Counted from the stretch's first letter, positions 28,446 through 37,986 are shown. The stretch: DNA of 64,000 nt from JAGVSR01 sp031413815 (GCA_031413815.1 JANOFU010000113.1:1-64000), one strand, 5' to 3'. Numbers and translations are program-made. The notes: generated by a model not told the origin, from the letters alone.

Positions 28446-29513
28446 TTACTTCTCTGGAATAACCATCGAGATGAGCTCGGTGGCGTTCTTGGTTGCCTTC
28501 TCGCTGTCTTCCTTGGGCATCGCGATCATGCCCTTCTTGACAAGGTAGCCGTCCTCACCGACCGCCTTGGCCGAAACGTATTCGGCAAGGAACTCCTTCA
28601 TGCCCGGGATCACGCCGATATGGGCCTTTTTCACGTAGATGAAGAGAGCGCGTGAGGCTGGATATTTGCCGTTGGCGATGTTCTCGTACGTGGGCTCAAC
28701 ACCACCGATATGGATCCCCTTGATTTTATCCTTGTTCTCTTCGAGAAACGAGAAGCCGAAGATACCGACAGCGTTCGGGTTGGCCGCGAGCTTCTGCACG
28801 ATCAGGTTGTCGTTCTCGCCGGAGTCGATAAACGCACCATCTTCACGGATCGACTTCCATACTTTTTCATAGTTCTTGGTGCCATCCTTCTCGTCAGCGT
28901 CCTTCATTTCTCTGAGCGCGCCAAACCCCTTGGCAGACTTTTCCATGACGAGTTCAAGGAACGCGTCGCGGGTGCCCGAGGTCGGCGGGGGACCGAGAAC
29001 CTCGATCTTCGTATCAGGCAGCAACGGATCGACGTTTTGCCAAGTCTTGTGAGGGTTCGGGATGAATTTCAAATTCTCGTCATGAATTTCCTTGGCAAGA
29101 GCCAGGAAAACCTCCTCCGTCATCAGGCCGAACTCGGGGGCGCTCTTGGCGTGGGCGAGCACGATGCCGTCAAGTCCAACCTTGATCTCGATGATGTCCG
29201 CGACGCCGTTCTTCTGGCAGTCTTCGAATTCGGCCTTCTTCATAGGCCGCGAGGCGTTTGCGATGTCCGGAGTTGCAACACCAACGCCAGCGCAGAACAG
29301 CTTGAGACCGCCGCCCGTGCCGGTCGATTCAACAACCGGGGTCTTGCCGCCCGCCTTGCCGAACTGCTCGGCAACTGCGGTCGTAAAGGGATAGACTGTC
29401 GACGAACCAACGATGCGGATTTCGTCGCGCGCGGACGCAGGAGCCGAGAGAGCCGAAGTGGCCGCGAATGCGATCGCAGCTAAGGTCAGACCATTCTTGA
29501 AATTGGGTGTCAT
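28446..29513 (-). CDS. pstS: Phosphate ABC transporter substrate-binding protein PstS
   Basis: 355 residues: signal peptide to about residue 28 (ending APASARD), then IRIVGSSTVYPFTTAVAEQF, the start typical of PstS of the alphaproteobacterial type. The phosphate-binding segments SSTVYP, ESTGTGGGLKLFC, ANASRPMKK and PPPTSGTRDAF (anion-binding GTR) are visible. It delivers phosphate to the PstCAB permease. No pstCAB or phoU genes are next to it, so it is either an orphan copy or distant from its partners. No clear PHO box was found upstream. Confidence 0.93.
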   Translation of the reverse strand: MTPNFKNGLTLAAIAFAATSALSAPASARDEIRIVGSSTVYPFTTAVAEQFGKAGGKTPVVESTGTGGGLKLFCAGVGVATPDIANASRPMKKAEFEDCQKNGVADIIEIKVGLDGIVLAHAKSAPEFGLMTEEVFLALAKEIHDENLKFIPNPHKTWQNVDPLLPDTKIEVLGPPPTSGTRDAFLELVMEKSAKGFGALREMKDADEKDGTKNYEKVWKSIREDGAFIDSGENDNLIVQKLAANPNAVGIFGFSFLEENKDKIKGIHIGGVEPTYENIANGKYPASRALFIYVKKAHIGVIPGMKEFLAEYVSAKAVGEDGYLVKKGMIAMPKEDSEKATKNATELISMVIPEK

Positions 29514-30000
29514 GGGGCCTCGAAGACTTCAACAGGTTGTGGCCGGGGAGCGCCTTATTGCCAGCCATTTGGTGCGCTCTTTGGCGTGTCTAGTCGGCCC
29601 AAACAAAGATTTTATGACGGTTTAGAATATTGATCCGGCCCGGCGCGCTCTCAGAGCGATCCTCCTGCTCGAGGATCACAAAAACGTCGAGCCTTTACCG
29701 ATCCTTGACGCAACCTTGAGATCGCTGGTGACGAGATACCGGGGCGCGATAATTACTTTTTCAACTGACAACCCCGTCATCAGGAAGGCGAGAACTCTTC
29801 GCCAGACCAAGCGATCCCCATTGCTCCCGCAATCGCGTCATGAAGGGCCGCCGCGCACCAGGGCCGCATTCGAGCCTTGGCAACATGAGCGCCGCATTCG
29901 AGACTGCCCTCCAGCTACCGCGCGGACGGACCACATGGCCATCCACTAAATCTGGGTATGTTCCTACAGATGCTGCCCTTCTACGGGGAGGAGGAGCAAT
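29514..30000. other. Spacer upstream of pstS
   Basis: No gene supported. It contains the pstS promoter region (not localised) and AT-richer patches around 29600–29780. Confidence 0.35.
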
Positions 30001-30306
30001 CTACCTCTCAAACGGCTGCCTTGCATCCACGGCCACGGTCTTCAGCTGGCCGTTCGCCTGTCGCACGACGAAGCGGTAGAGGTATCGCCCTTGTTCTTTG
30101 CACAACATGGTCTTGACGATGTCGCCCTTGAGTTGCTCGTGGTTGAGGCCCGTGATCGCTTCAACGGTCACCAGTCCTTCCCTTTGAACAATGGGCGCGG
30201 CCTCAGACCAATCGCCGATGCACACGCCGTCGGCGGCCTGCGCAGCCCCTGATAGACTGAGCAGACCTGCCGCGATCAGGACAAGTTTCGGCACCATCAA
30301 GCGCAT
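30001..30306 (-). CDS. Small exported protein, unknown function
   Basis: 101 residues from ATG 30306 (GAGG upstream; a GTG nine codons earlier is possible). The signal peptide runs to AAQAADG. The mature part contains VCIGDWSEAAPIVQREGLVTVEAI, KTMLCKEQGRYLYRFVV and QLKTVAVDARQPFER, with two cysteines. The fold resembles small PepSY-like or uncharacterised periplasmic proteins, but I cannot assign a family. A decayed paralogue lies at 27126–27340. It immediately follows the GTA cluster. Confidence 0.72.
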   Translation of the reverse strand: MRLMVPKLVLIAAGLLSLSGAAQAADGVCIGDWSEAAPIVQREGLVTVEAITGLNHEQLKGDIVKTMLCKEQGRYLYRFVVRQANGQLKTVAVDARQPFER

Positions 30307-30384
30307 GGACTTCGGGACCTCGTTTCCCTCCACATCTTATCCATCCGCCCTGAACATCGCATGAACATGCGCACGTGACCACGC

Positions 30385-31710
30385 TCACAAACGCAGGCTG
30401 ACATCGCGGCGCACCAGCGGACCGGTGGCGCGCGACCGGCCATAGATCGTCATAAGTGTACCGATCAGTCCGGTGACGAGCTGGCCGATGGTAACCATCT
30501 GATCGCTCACCTTGTGCACCGTGTCAGCCGAAATGTCGAAGCCGATCAACGGTCCAATCAACGGCAAGACGGTCGCGAGTGCCGTCACAACTGCGCCCCA
30601 CACGGTTAGCGATTGACCCCACCATTTGGTGGGTGTCGACGTGGGCTGGGTCATTGGTTTGGTCATGGGCATGTCTGTGTTTCCTGTGGTTTGAGGTTGC
30701 GGGGTTGGAGGACGTTTGCGCGCCGCGAGTGCCAGAGCGCGCGTGCGGGTGGTCTCGACGCGGCGCAGCCAGCCGCGGCCGAACCGCCAGAACTGCGGCA
30801 GCGCGCGATAGCGGCGGCGGCGCAGTTCGGCATAGGCTTCGAGAGTGTTTTCGACAGGTGCACGACTGGCCGCGGCAAGTGTCAGCGGGCCGATCTCGCC
30901 GTCGCGATCAACGCGCAGGGCCTCTTGCAAAATTCTGATCGCCGTTCCCACGCCGTGGTTGACACTGGCATCGAAGTGGAACAGCGCAAGGGCTGGCGGG
31001 AGATCGGCACACCGCGCGGGCTGCCAATACCGTTTAGAATAAATCTCGCGCACGACATCTGGCGAAATCCGCTTCAACGCGGACTTCAAGTGCTCGCGCG
31101 ACGTGGCATCCAGCGTCTCGCCGCGCCACCGGGCAAACACCTCAAGCGTGATGCCGAAGTTGGTCGGCCCGCCCGGATCGAATGAATCGTCGCCGTAGCC
31201 GCCCTCCATCTCGAGCACGTGCGCCAGGGCGTCATCAAACACCGTCTCACGATCTGCAGGGATCTGCGGCGCTACCTCACCAACGCTTCCCACTGGCCAG
31301 CGCAGCGCCACCACGCGCGACCGCTCGAACGCGGCCACGCTCACCGCATCACCCTGATTGCCACCGAGCAGAACAATACTGTCCGCCGTTGCGCCGACGA
31401 CAAATCCGACGTGGCCCAGCGCCGGATCGCTGGTGCGCGACAGCACCGCAACCGCACCAAACCGAGGTGCGCTCAGCGGCGTTCCCCACCGCGCATACGA
31501 CCGCGCCATCAGCGAGCGGCTGCATCGTACGCCGCCGCGCTCCAGACACGCGCCCACAAACGCCGCGCACCACGCCACTTCGTCGTGTTTGACTTGCGGA
31601 TGCCCAGCTTCTGCGTAGAGCCGCACAATGCGCGGATTGTCCGCCGGGCCGGCCACTTCCGATTGGCCAAGCTCGCGCCACGCCGATGCAAGCCACGTGG
31701 GTTGGTCCAT
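30385..31710 (-). CDS. Multidomain GTA-associated lysin: TIGR02594 + GH108 muramidase + holin-like tail
   Basis: 441 residues, last gene of the GTA operon. Residues 1–140 form a TIGR02594/CHAP-like cysteine amidase or peptidase domain (catalytic Cys in VAWCAAFVGACL, His in LGHVGFVVG). Residues 160–330 form a GH108-type N-acetylmuramidase (EGGYGDDSFDPGGPTNFGIT with catalytic Glu at EGGY) with a peptidoglycan-binding part (DREIGPLT-like DGEIGPLTL). Residues 365–430 hold two membrane segments (LTVWGAVVTALATVLPLIG and MVTIGQLVTGLIGTLMTIYG) resembling a holin. It probably releases GTA particles or opens the wall during entry. The fusion of two wall hydrolases and a holin-like hairpin is unusual. 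Confidence 0.85.
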   Translation of the reverse strand: MDQPTWLASAWRELGQSEVAGPADNPRIVRLYAEAGHPQVKHDEVAWCAAFVGACLERGGVRCSRSLMARSYARWGTPLSAPRFGAVAVLSRTSDPALGHVGFVVGATADSIVLLGGNQGDAVSVAAFERSRVVALRWPVGSVGEVAPQIPADRETVFDDALAHVLEMEGGYGDDSFDPGGPTNFGITLEVFARWRGETLDATSREHLKSALKRISPDVVREIYSKRYWQPARCADLPPALALFHFDASVNHGVGTAIRILQEALRVDRDGEIGPLTLAAASRAPVENTLEAYAELRRRRYRALPQFWRFGRGWLRRVETTRTRALALAARKRPPTPQPQTTGNTDMPMTKPMTQPTSTPTKWWGQSLTVWGAVVTALATVLPLIGPLIGFDISADTVHKVSDQMVTIGQLVTGLIGTLMTIYGRSRATGPLVRRDVSLRL

Positions 31711-31729
31711 GGAGGTTTCCTGATGACAT

Positions 31730-31762
31730 GGTGTCAGACACCATCAAGAGGTGTCTGACACC
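31730..31762. repeat. GTGTCAGACACC hairpin repeat (copy 1)
   Basis: GGTGTCAGACACC, seven bases, GGTGTCTGACACC. The arms are exact reverse complements and each arm is itself near-palindromic. It lies between the lysin and megatron genes of the GTA operon. Further copies are at 39140, 41242, 43423, 43526 and 53740. Confidence 0.9.
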
Positions 31763-31765
31763 AAT

Positions 31766-34700
31766 CTAGACGACGGCCGCTTTGCCAACGCCTCGGCCAT
31801 ACACATCGCTGACTTGATGCACACGCAGAGACACCGTCGCTTGAACCGATCCGAAATCCGCGATCTGCTGCGCGCTCGTGTAGGCGGCCGATGGTGCCGC
31901 CGCCGAAAGCGTTCGTTTCACCACCACGCCATCGAGAATTTCGACATCGTAACGCTCACTGCTTTCGCTCAGAGGAACATCGACGCTCTCCCAATTGTCG
32001 CCCCCTGACCGCGTGCGCCGCAGCCACGACACCGTGAGATCGCCGCCTGCCACGCGCGCTCCGCGAATGTGCACAGGCGCCAATGGCCGCAAGCCTACGC
32101 CGCGAAACGTATGAGCGGCCGCCAGATACGATGCGTCCCCGATATCGCGCGTCGCGGGTCCGCACCGCCAGTTGAGTGGCAACCCCACTTCATCTGGCGT
32201 GACATCCACCGGCGCCACGCCATCGTCGAGCGCCACGAACACCGCTCCCGCTGGCAGCGGACTGCGCATGGCGTGCTCGCTTCCCGCCTGCCCGCGCAGC
32301 AATCCGGACAACTCATAGCGCCCCGCGCTGATCAGCGTCGCGGTCTGGAACTGGAACACCTCCCACTCGCCATCGGCATTTTTCACCGCCGCTGCATTGC
32401 GACCTGCGTAAAGTTGCAATGGCGGCACCGAACTCAGGTGCGCGGTTCCAACATCCACCTGCACCCGTGTCGCTGAATCAAGCACACCCACAACACCGGC
32501 AGGCATCGCCGTCACGGTCGTGCCCATCGTCACCGGGGAGCCGACGAGACTCTTTAGAACAAACCCGCTCGTCTCCGGCGACCCATAAACCGCAATCGCG
32601 CCCGGCCACGGCACTTGCGTTGCCGCCACATAGCCCGCTTCCGCCGGTTCATCCCCGCGCAGCAATGGCAGATCGAGAAACGCCACCAGCGGCTGGCCGG
32701 CAAACACGTCCGTTGTTGGGCGCGGGTCACGCGGCGGCGACGGAGCCCCCACATAGACGCTGGGATCAAGCGTGCGCGCCTCGACATCGCGGCCACCGTG
32801 ATCGCCGATCTCCGTCACGCGCACCAACCGCGTACGCCCGTTGCGCGTGATCTGCAGCGCGTCACCCGGCTCCACCGCCAGCTGACTTGGCGGCAACTCG
32901 AACGACACCCGCTCGCGCGCCGCCCAGGCTTCATAAAGCCACGACTCCGCCAGCTGCTGGGCTTGCGCGCTTTCCAGCACCATCGGCAATTCGGCTTGCG
33001 ACACCCGCCCACTCGCACCAGTCAAGCGCCGCGCCTCAGCGACAGCAGGCTGATAATCGCGCGCCGCGTCAATGTAGGAAATCTTCGCCGACGCCGGCAA
33101 ATCCGTCTCCTGCCCACGCGTCAGCGTCAGCAACACGTCACCGGCTTTGCGTTCCACGAGATCACTCTCATCAAGCGCTGCCACCGCCGGAAACGCCCCG
33201 CGCGGCCTGAACGCAATTTTACCGTTGCTCTCGACTGTGTCGAAAAAGAATGCCAATTCCAGCGCCTGCAACGCATCGCGCGCCGACATCACGCGATCAA
33301 TCACAAATCCCGGAACCGTTCCGCCCAGTGTGCCGATCGTAAAGTCGCTGAAGCCGAAATCTTGCAGGACCTGCTGAACCGTCTTTTCCAGCGACCCGCT
33401 CGCCAGCCGCCCTGTTAGCCAATGCCCGAATGTCCAGTTGGCGCCATCGCCCCACACGTCTGCATTGAACGGAAACGCCGGAAACGGCCGCGCATCCCAG
33501 CAATAGGGCAGAATGCGCCCAAGATCGACCATGGCCCCGCCATAGACCGATGACACCGGATTGGCACCCGCGATATAGCCCTCGCTCGCCGGATCAAAAT
33601 ACTGGATCAATGCCTGCAGGTAGCGACGCTGTATCAAATCATCGCGCGTTCCCCGCGAAAAGTACGGAATGAAACTTTCCGAACTCTTGGGATCGACGAA
33701 CACATTGGGCTGATTGGCGCCCTTGTCGATCGCGGGGCAACCAACTTCCGTAAACCAGAACGGCTTTGACTGCGGCACCCACGCGGTCGGCGTACCACTC
33801 TCGACGCCGCCGGGACGATTGAAGTGCGGGTTCGTCCACCACGACTTAATGTCTTTGTAGCGGAACACCCACGGCTTGCCCGCGCCGTCCGTGATGGCAG
33901 AGCGCGTTTGCGCGGTCCGTGCTGCCTCGCTGGCATAATACCAGTCGAAACCTTCGCCGGCCTGCACGTTGGATTTTAGGTACGCCAGATCATGTGTCGA
34001 CCGCGCACCGGCCACGTAGTCCGCGTGCGTCGTGCCATCGCGCCAATCGGCGAGCGGCCAATAGAGATCGATGCCAATCGCATCAATCGACGCCGACGCC
34101 CACAATGGATCGAGATGGAAGTAGACGTCGCCCGTGCCATCGCCTGGCTGATGGCCGAAATACTCCGACCAGTCGGCCGCATAGAGCACTTTTGTTGATG
34201 GACCGAGCACAGCTTTGACGTCCGCGGCCAATGCGATCAACGCCGACACAAATGGAAACGCCGACGCGCTGGAGCGGACCTGCGTCAGCCCGCGCAACTC
34301 CGACCCGATGACAAACGCCGTCACGCCCCCCGCCGCCTTGGCGAGATAGGCGTGATGCAGCACCATGCGGCGCAGCGACCACTCAACCGGACCTGAGTAA
34401 TTCACGGTCGTGCCAGACAGCGAATAATGCCCCGGCAACGCCGTGCCTATGAACGAAGCGAGTTGCGTCGCGGCCGCCGCTGTCTTGTCGGGCGTTCCAG
34501 GTTGCCCCGGTGCGGGATGCACGGTGATCCGTCCGCGCCACGGATAAACCGGCTGGCCCGTGCCGCCATATGGATTGGGCAATCCGTTGGCGTCCGGCAC
34601 ATCCATCAGGATGAAGGGCGTATAGATGACGTCGAGCCCGCGCGCCTTGAGATCAACGATCGCGCTAACCACCGTCTGATCCGACGGCGTACCGCCATAG

Positions 34701-35725
34701 GCCGGACGGCCATCCTTGGTCGAAACCACATAAGCACTGGCGCGGTTAACACCCGCAACGCTCCACGACAACGGCGTTGTCTCTTTCGCGGTTCTTTCAA
34801 CACCTGGCTTCATCTGGCAGGTCCCAGCGCGCAGATCCGTGCCAAACCAGCTGACGATCAGCGACACCGCTTGCGCATTGGGCAGCGTTGCCTGCAATTG
34901 ATCGACGGCGACATCCCAATCGGTCGTTCCTTGGAGGGTGTGAACGTTTTCCGATGTTGAACGGCCGCCGCCGAACGTTTGGACCACCGGCGTTGTCGCG
35001 TAGACGAACTCGCCGGATCCGGGAATCAGCACCACGCCGCGAATGTCTTGGGCGAAGGACTCAACCGGACGGTAAACTTCAAAGGAGAGCTGAGGAATGC
35101 GATTGCCGAAATCGGCGAGAGCCAGATCCTGGAACACGATGTACGCCGTGCCGCGGAACGCCGGTGCAGCCCCCGCGCCCAAGCGGGCTTGAATGAGACT
35201 GTCAGGCGCTTGCGTTTCGCTGCCTGTGTACAACCGGTATGTCAACCGGGACAGATCCAGTTCGCGGCCATCAACCCAGACGCGCCCTAGTCCGCCGATC
35301 TCGCCCTCGCACAAGCCAACGGCAAAGCTCGCCGAATAGCGGTACTCAATGGATCGCGTCGATGGTCCTGAAGAAGCGCCCACTCCCTTGCCGCCGCCAG
35401 GAGAAGACGAACTCCTCAAAACTGTCTCGGTGATCTCGTCGGCCCAGATCACTTGGCCGCCTAAGCGCGCACGGCCATAGACGCGCGGAATGGGCGACCC
35501 CTCACTTGACGAGGTGAGGTGAACCGACGCCAGCCGCGGACCTTCGACGGTGCGCGTTTGCCCCGATCCGCCGAACAGAGCGCGATCGACGTACGATCCG
35601 GCAAACGCGCCGAACTGCGAGCCGATGGCCGCACCTGTCAGCGTCGCGCCCAAAATCGAAACGCCTGCAGGCAGCAGCGCGCTGCCGGCGGCTGCGCCGG
35701 CCACTGCGAGAGCAAGTGTCGCCAT
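31766..35725 (-). CDS. GTA baseplate megatron protein (g15-like, TIM-barrel domain)
   Basis: 1319 residues, homologous to RcGTA gp15. The N-terminus has a glycine/alanine hydrophobic stretch (GSALLPAGVSILGATLTGAAIGSQF in outline), then SPIPRVYGRARLGGQVIW, the phage tail-protein entry segment. A glycosidase-like TIM barrel follows (AIGIDLYWPLADWRDG, FWFTEVGCPAIDKGANQPN), then the phage tail domain and C-terminal beta-rich repeats. It forms the tail tip that contacts the recipient and channels DNA. It lies three bases from the g14-like peptidase upstream. A hairpin repeat abuts its 3' end. Confidence 0.95.
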   Translation of the reverse strand: MATLALAVAGAAAGSALLPAGVSILGATLTGAAIGSQFGAFAGSYVDRALFGGSGQTRTVEGPRLASVHLTSSSEGSPIPRVYGRARLGGQVIWADEITETVLRSSSSPGGGKGVGASSGPSTRSIEYRYSASFAVGLCEGEIGGLGRVWVDGRELDLSRLTYRLYTGSETQAPDSLIQARLGAGAAPAFRGTAYIVFQDLALADFGNRIPQLSFEVYRPVESFAQDIRGVVLIPGSGEFVYATTPVVQTFGGGRSTSENVHTLQGTTDWDVAVDQLQATLPNAQAVSLIVSWFGTDLRAGTCQMKPGVERTAKETTPLSWSVAGVNRASAYVVSTKDGRPAYGGTPSDQTVVSAIVDLKARGLDVIYTPFILMDVPDANGLPNPYGGTGQPVYPWRGRITVHPAPGQPGTPDKTAAAATQLASFIGTALPGHYSLSGTTVNYSGPVEWSLRRMVLHHAYLAKAAGGVTAFVIGSELRGLTQVRSSASAFPFVSALIALAADVKAVLGPSTKVLYAADWSEYFGHQPGDGTGDVYFHLDPLWASASIDAIGIDLYWPLADWRDGTTHADYVAGARSTHDLAYLKSNVQAGEGFDWYYASEAARTAQTRSAITDGAGKPWVFRYKDIKSWWTNPHFNRPGGVESGTPTAWVPQSKPFWFTEVGCPAIDKGANQPNVFVDPKSSESFIPYFSRGTRDDLIQRRYLQALIQYFDPASEGYIAGANPVSSVYGGAMVDLGRILPYCWDARPFPAFPFNADVWGDGANWTFGHWLTGRLASGSLEKTVQQVLQDFGFSDFTIGTLGGTVPGFVIDRVMSARDALQALELAFFFDTVESNGKIAFRPRGAFPAVAALDESDLVERKAGDVLLTLTRGQETDLPASAKISYIDAARDYQPAVAEARRLTGASGRVSQAELPMVLESAQAQQLAESWLYEAWAARERVSFELPPSQLAVEPGDALQITRNGRTRLVRVTEIGDHGGRDVEARTLDPSVYVGAPSPPRDPRPTTDVFAGQPLVAFLDLPLLRGDEPAEAGYVAATQVPWPGAIAVYGSPETSGFVLKSLVGSPVTMGTTVTAMPAGVVGVLDSATRVQVDVGTAHLSSVPPLQLYAGRNAAAVKNADGEWEVFQFQTATLISAGRYELSGLLRGQAGSEHAMRSPLPAGAVFVALDDGVAPVDVTPDEVGLPLNWRCGPATRDIGDASYLAAAHTFRGVGLRPLAPVHIRGARVAGGDLTVSWLRRTRSGGDNWESVDVPLSESSERYDVEILDGVVVKRTLSAAAPSAAYTSAQQIADFGSVQATVSLRVHQVSDVYGRGVGKAAVV

Positions 35726-35728
35726 GAC

Positions 35729-36172
35729 TTATGACACCTCAGGAAATTGGAAAACACTGACGAGCCGCCGCCGCCACCATGCACCGAACGGCACTTCGGC
35801 CGCGAGCGAGCCTTCCATGGCGTGGATCATCGTTGTCTCCGATGCCAGGATGGCTGTGTGCTTGGCCGGACTGCCATCGCGCATCCGGAAAATCAGAACG
35901 TCACCGGGCGCCGCATTCCGCAATAGAATGGGCCTCAAATGCTTTTCTGCGGCATCGAGCAGCGTCTCACGGCCCGACGCTTCCGCCCAGTCGCGCGAGT
36001 AGGCTGGTGCAGCGTCCGCCTCGCACCCCATCACTTCGCGATAAACGCCGCGCACCAGCCCAAGGCAATCCGCACCCACGCCTTTGACGCTCGCCTGGTG
36101 ATGATACGGCGTCCCGATCCATTCGCGTGCGGCGGAGACGATGGCGGCACGCTGTGCTGATGCTTGTGTCAT
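35729..36172 (-). CDS. GTA NlpC/P60 peptidase (g14-like)
   Basis: 147 residues starting at MTQASAQRAAIV. The NlpC/P60 triad is visible: Cys in VGADCLGLVRG, His in AKHTAILAS and a later polar residue near MIHAMEGSL. In RcGTA the homologue is part of the baseplate and is thought to cut peptidoglycan during DNA delivery. An upstream in-frame extension runs through a REP-like repeat and is not coding. The peptidase precedes the megatron gene in the normal GTA order. Confidence 0.93.
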   Translation of the reverse strand: MTQASAQRAAIVSAAREWIGTPYHHQASVKGVGADCLGLVRGVYREVMGCEADAAPAYSRDWAEASGRETLLDAAEKHLRPILLRNAAPGDVLIFRMRDGSPAKHTAILASETTMIHAMEGSLAAEVPFGAWWRRRLVSVFQFPEVS

Positions 36173-36189
36173 GTCGCATCGCTTGCCGA

Positions 36190-36343
36190 AGTGCCTCTCC
36201 CCTTGGGGAGAGGCCGGTGCGGCCCGTTCAATCGCAATTCGGCGATATCTACAATCCGCACCGGGTGAGGGGGCGGGAGGCAGCGTTTGACTTTCCATCA
36301 CGCCTCCTCACCGTAACCCTCTCCCCAAAAGGGAGAGGGGACC
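36190..36343. repeat. REP-like inverted repeats between g13- and g14-like genes
   Basis: CCTCTCCCCTTGGGGAGAGG at 36194–36213 and a second structure with CCGTAACCCTCTCCCC / GGGAGAGGGG at 36311–36340. It enlarges a junction that is compact in other GTA clusters. Confidence 0.75.
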
Positions 36344-36347
36344 GCCA

Positions 36348-37220
36348 CTACCTTGCCTTTGACCCCGGACGCGACACGGCCGTCAGAAAATCATTGCCGG
36401 GCATGTGCGGGAAGCCGCGGAAGTTGGCCGAATTGGCAAACTTCCCTTGACAGGTGCCGGCGTGCTTGTCGCAACCCGCCTTGATCGTGAACGCTTGCCC
36501 CACCGTCATCGGCTGGCGCACCGGCTGCCACAGCTCCAACGTCACTACGGCAGCCGCCTTGGAATGCAACCGCACTTCGATCGACTGACCAAGTGCCGCC
36601 CCCGCCGTGAACGTGATCAGCCCGCGTGAAAACCATCCGGCTGCATACGTGTCAATGCCGGTGGCCGTAAATCGCCGGTCATCGATCAGCGCCGCGATCG
36701 TGCCCGATCCCTTGAACGCTGCCACCTCAAGATCAATGGTACAGCGCGCGTCACCCAAATCCGCATCGCATGTGTATTGAAACAGGCGGCCCTTGGGCTG
36801 CTGCAGATAATGCGCAAGCCCGCGCACTTCCGCCGAGAAGGCCGGCCCCGCGCGCTTCACTTCGCCCAAGCTTCCCGCGCGCATCAAAACGCGCTGAGCC
36901 GGGTCCGCCCAGTTGACGCGGAAAATCTCCACCTTGGCATCGTCGTAGATCCCAGCCTCGAGATCGGCATCGTCCAGCCGTTGCGACGTGATTGCTCCCG
37001 TCACTTCAAGATTGTCGACACTCAGCCCCAGCGAGTCCCGGATCTCACTGGCCGTAAACCCGCTCGCTGCTTCAAACGCCGTGCCATCAAACATAACGTC
37101 CCGGTCATGGTCGGTAAAACCCTGCACGATACTGTCGCGCCGCGTCAGCCGCCAGCACCAGCACAGTGTGGTTGCGCCAGTGTCGAGATGCGCTTGCAGG
37201 CTGCCGGGCAAAACCTTCAT
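36348..37220 (-). CDS. GTA hub protein (g13-like, DUF2163)
   Basis: 290 residues of the DUF2163 family: TTLCWCWRLTRRDS near the N-terminus, FTDHDRDVMFDGTAFEAASGF, VDNLEVTGAI, and a C-terminal KAGCDKHAGTCQGKFANSANFRGFPHMPG. The Cys set (CWCW, YTCDADLGDARC, GCDKHAGTC) fits the iron–sulfur cluster reported for the RcGTA hub protein. It overlaps g12 by four bases. Confidence 0.93.
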   Translation of the reverse strand: MKVLPGSLQAHLDTGATTLCWCWRLTRRDSIVQGFTDHDRDVMFDGTAFEAASGFTASEIRDSLGLSVDNLEVTGAITSQRLDDADLEAGIYDDAKVEIFRVNWADPAQRVLMRAGSLGEVKRAGPAFSAEVRGLAHYLQQPKGRLFQYTCDADLGDARCTIDLEVAAFKGSGTIAALIDDRRFTATGIDTYAAGWFSRGLITFTAGAALGQSIEVRLHSKAAAVVTLELWQPVRQPMTVGQAFTIKAGCDKHAGTCQGKFANSANFRGFPHMPGNDFLTAVSRPGSKAR

Positions 37221-37855
37221 AGGCGCACCTCGACAATGGGAATGTTGGGGATCGCGCCATGCTGGAAGCCCGCGAGGCTGACCTCCAGCTTGTCAGTATC
37301 AAAGCGCACCGGCACGTCGAACTCAAAGCCCGCCGTCACGGCTTGACCGATCGCCGGCACATGCCCCGGTAGAAATTGTACCAGCCCCGTCACAGGGCTC
37401 ACCGTAAACTGCGTGCCTTCGGTTTTCACCACACCGGCCACCGCCACCTTCACAGTTCCCGCAACCGGCTTCTTAATATCCCGCGACCACGGCGCGTGCG
37501 CACTGCCGTAGGTCTTGGTCAATTGAAACACCGGGACGGCTCCAGTGCCGGTGCCGATCGCCTGATCCAACGCCGTGGTCATCGCCTGCGGCGGACACGA
37601 TTTCCAGTCCATATGATCGCGCCAGCGAAATCCATAGAGCTTGCCGCGGCGCTCTTCGAAGAATGCGATGACTACGTGCAAATCGTCGAGCGACTTGACG
37701 CCATAGCCCGCGTTGTAGCTCCGCCGCGAATTGGCCCAGCGCGCGTTGCGCTCTTCAAATCCAGACCCCAGCACAATGACATCCGTGCGCCGCTCCGGCC
37801 CGCCCTGGCTGCCGCGCGAGATAGCCGTGGGAAAGCGGAGTTCGTGGAAGGACAT
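37217..37855 (-). CDS. GTA distal tail protein (g12-like, DUF2460)
   Basis: 212 residues. DUF2460 signature stretches: FHELRFPTAISRGSQGGPER, RNARWANSRRSYNAGYGVKS, FFEERRGKLYGFRWRDHMDW and VTAGFEFDVPVRFDTD. It forms the ring at the distal end of the tail. Stop/start overlap with the hub gene indicates coupled translation. A REP-like block separates it from the tape-measure gene upstream. Confidence 0.94.
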   Translation of the reverse strand: MSFHELRFPTAISRGSQGGPERRTDVIVLGSGFEERNARWANSRRSYNAGYGVKSLDDLHVVIAFFEERRGKLYGFRWRDHMDWKSCPPQAMTTALDQAIGTGTGAVPVFQLTKTYGSAHAPWSRDIKKPVAGTVKVAVAGVVKTEGTQFTVSPVTGLVQFLPGHVPAIGQAVTAGFEFDVPVRFDTDKLEVSLAGFQHGAIPNIPIVEVRL

Positions 37856-37863
37856 GTGACCTC

Positions 37864-37983
37864 AATCCCCCTCTCCCCATCGCCTTCGATGGGGAGAGGG
37901 TCTGGGTGAGGGGCAGCATAACGCTCGAACAAGCGGCTGCCCCTCACCCTAACCCTCTCCCCGCAAAAAGGCGGGGAGAGGGA
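37864..37983. repeat. REP-like inverted repeats between tape-measure and distal tail genes
   Basis: Two successive structures: CCCCCTCTCCCCATCG facing CGATGGGGAGAGGG (37867–37902), then CCCTCACCCTAACCCTCTCCCCGC facing GCGGGGAGAGGG (37939–37982; only key parts given). Same family as the 26.6, 36.2, 46.2 and 48.5 kb blocks. Confidence 0.8.
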
Positions 37984-37986
37984 ATG

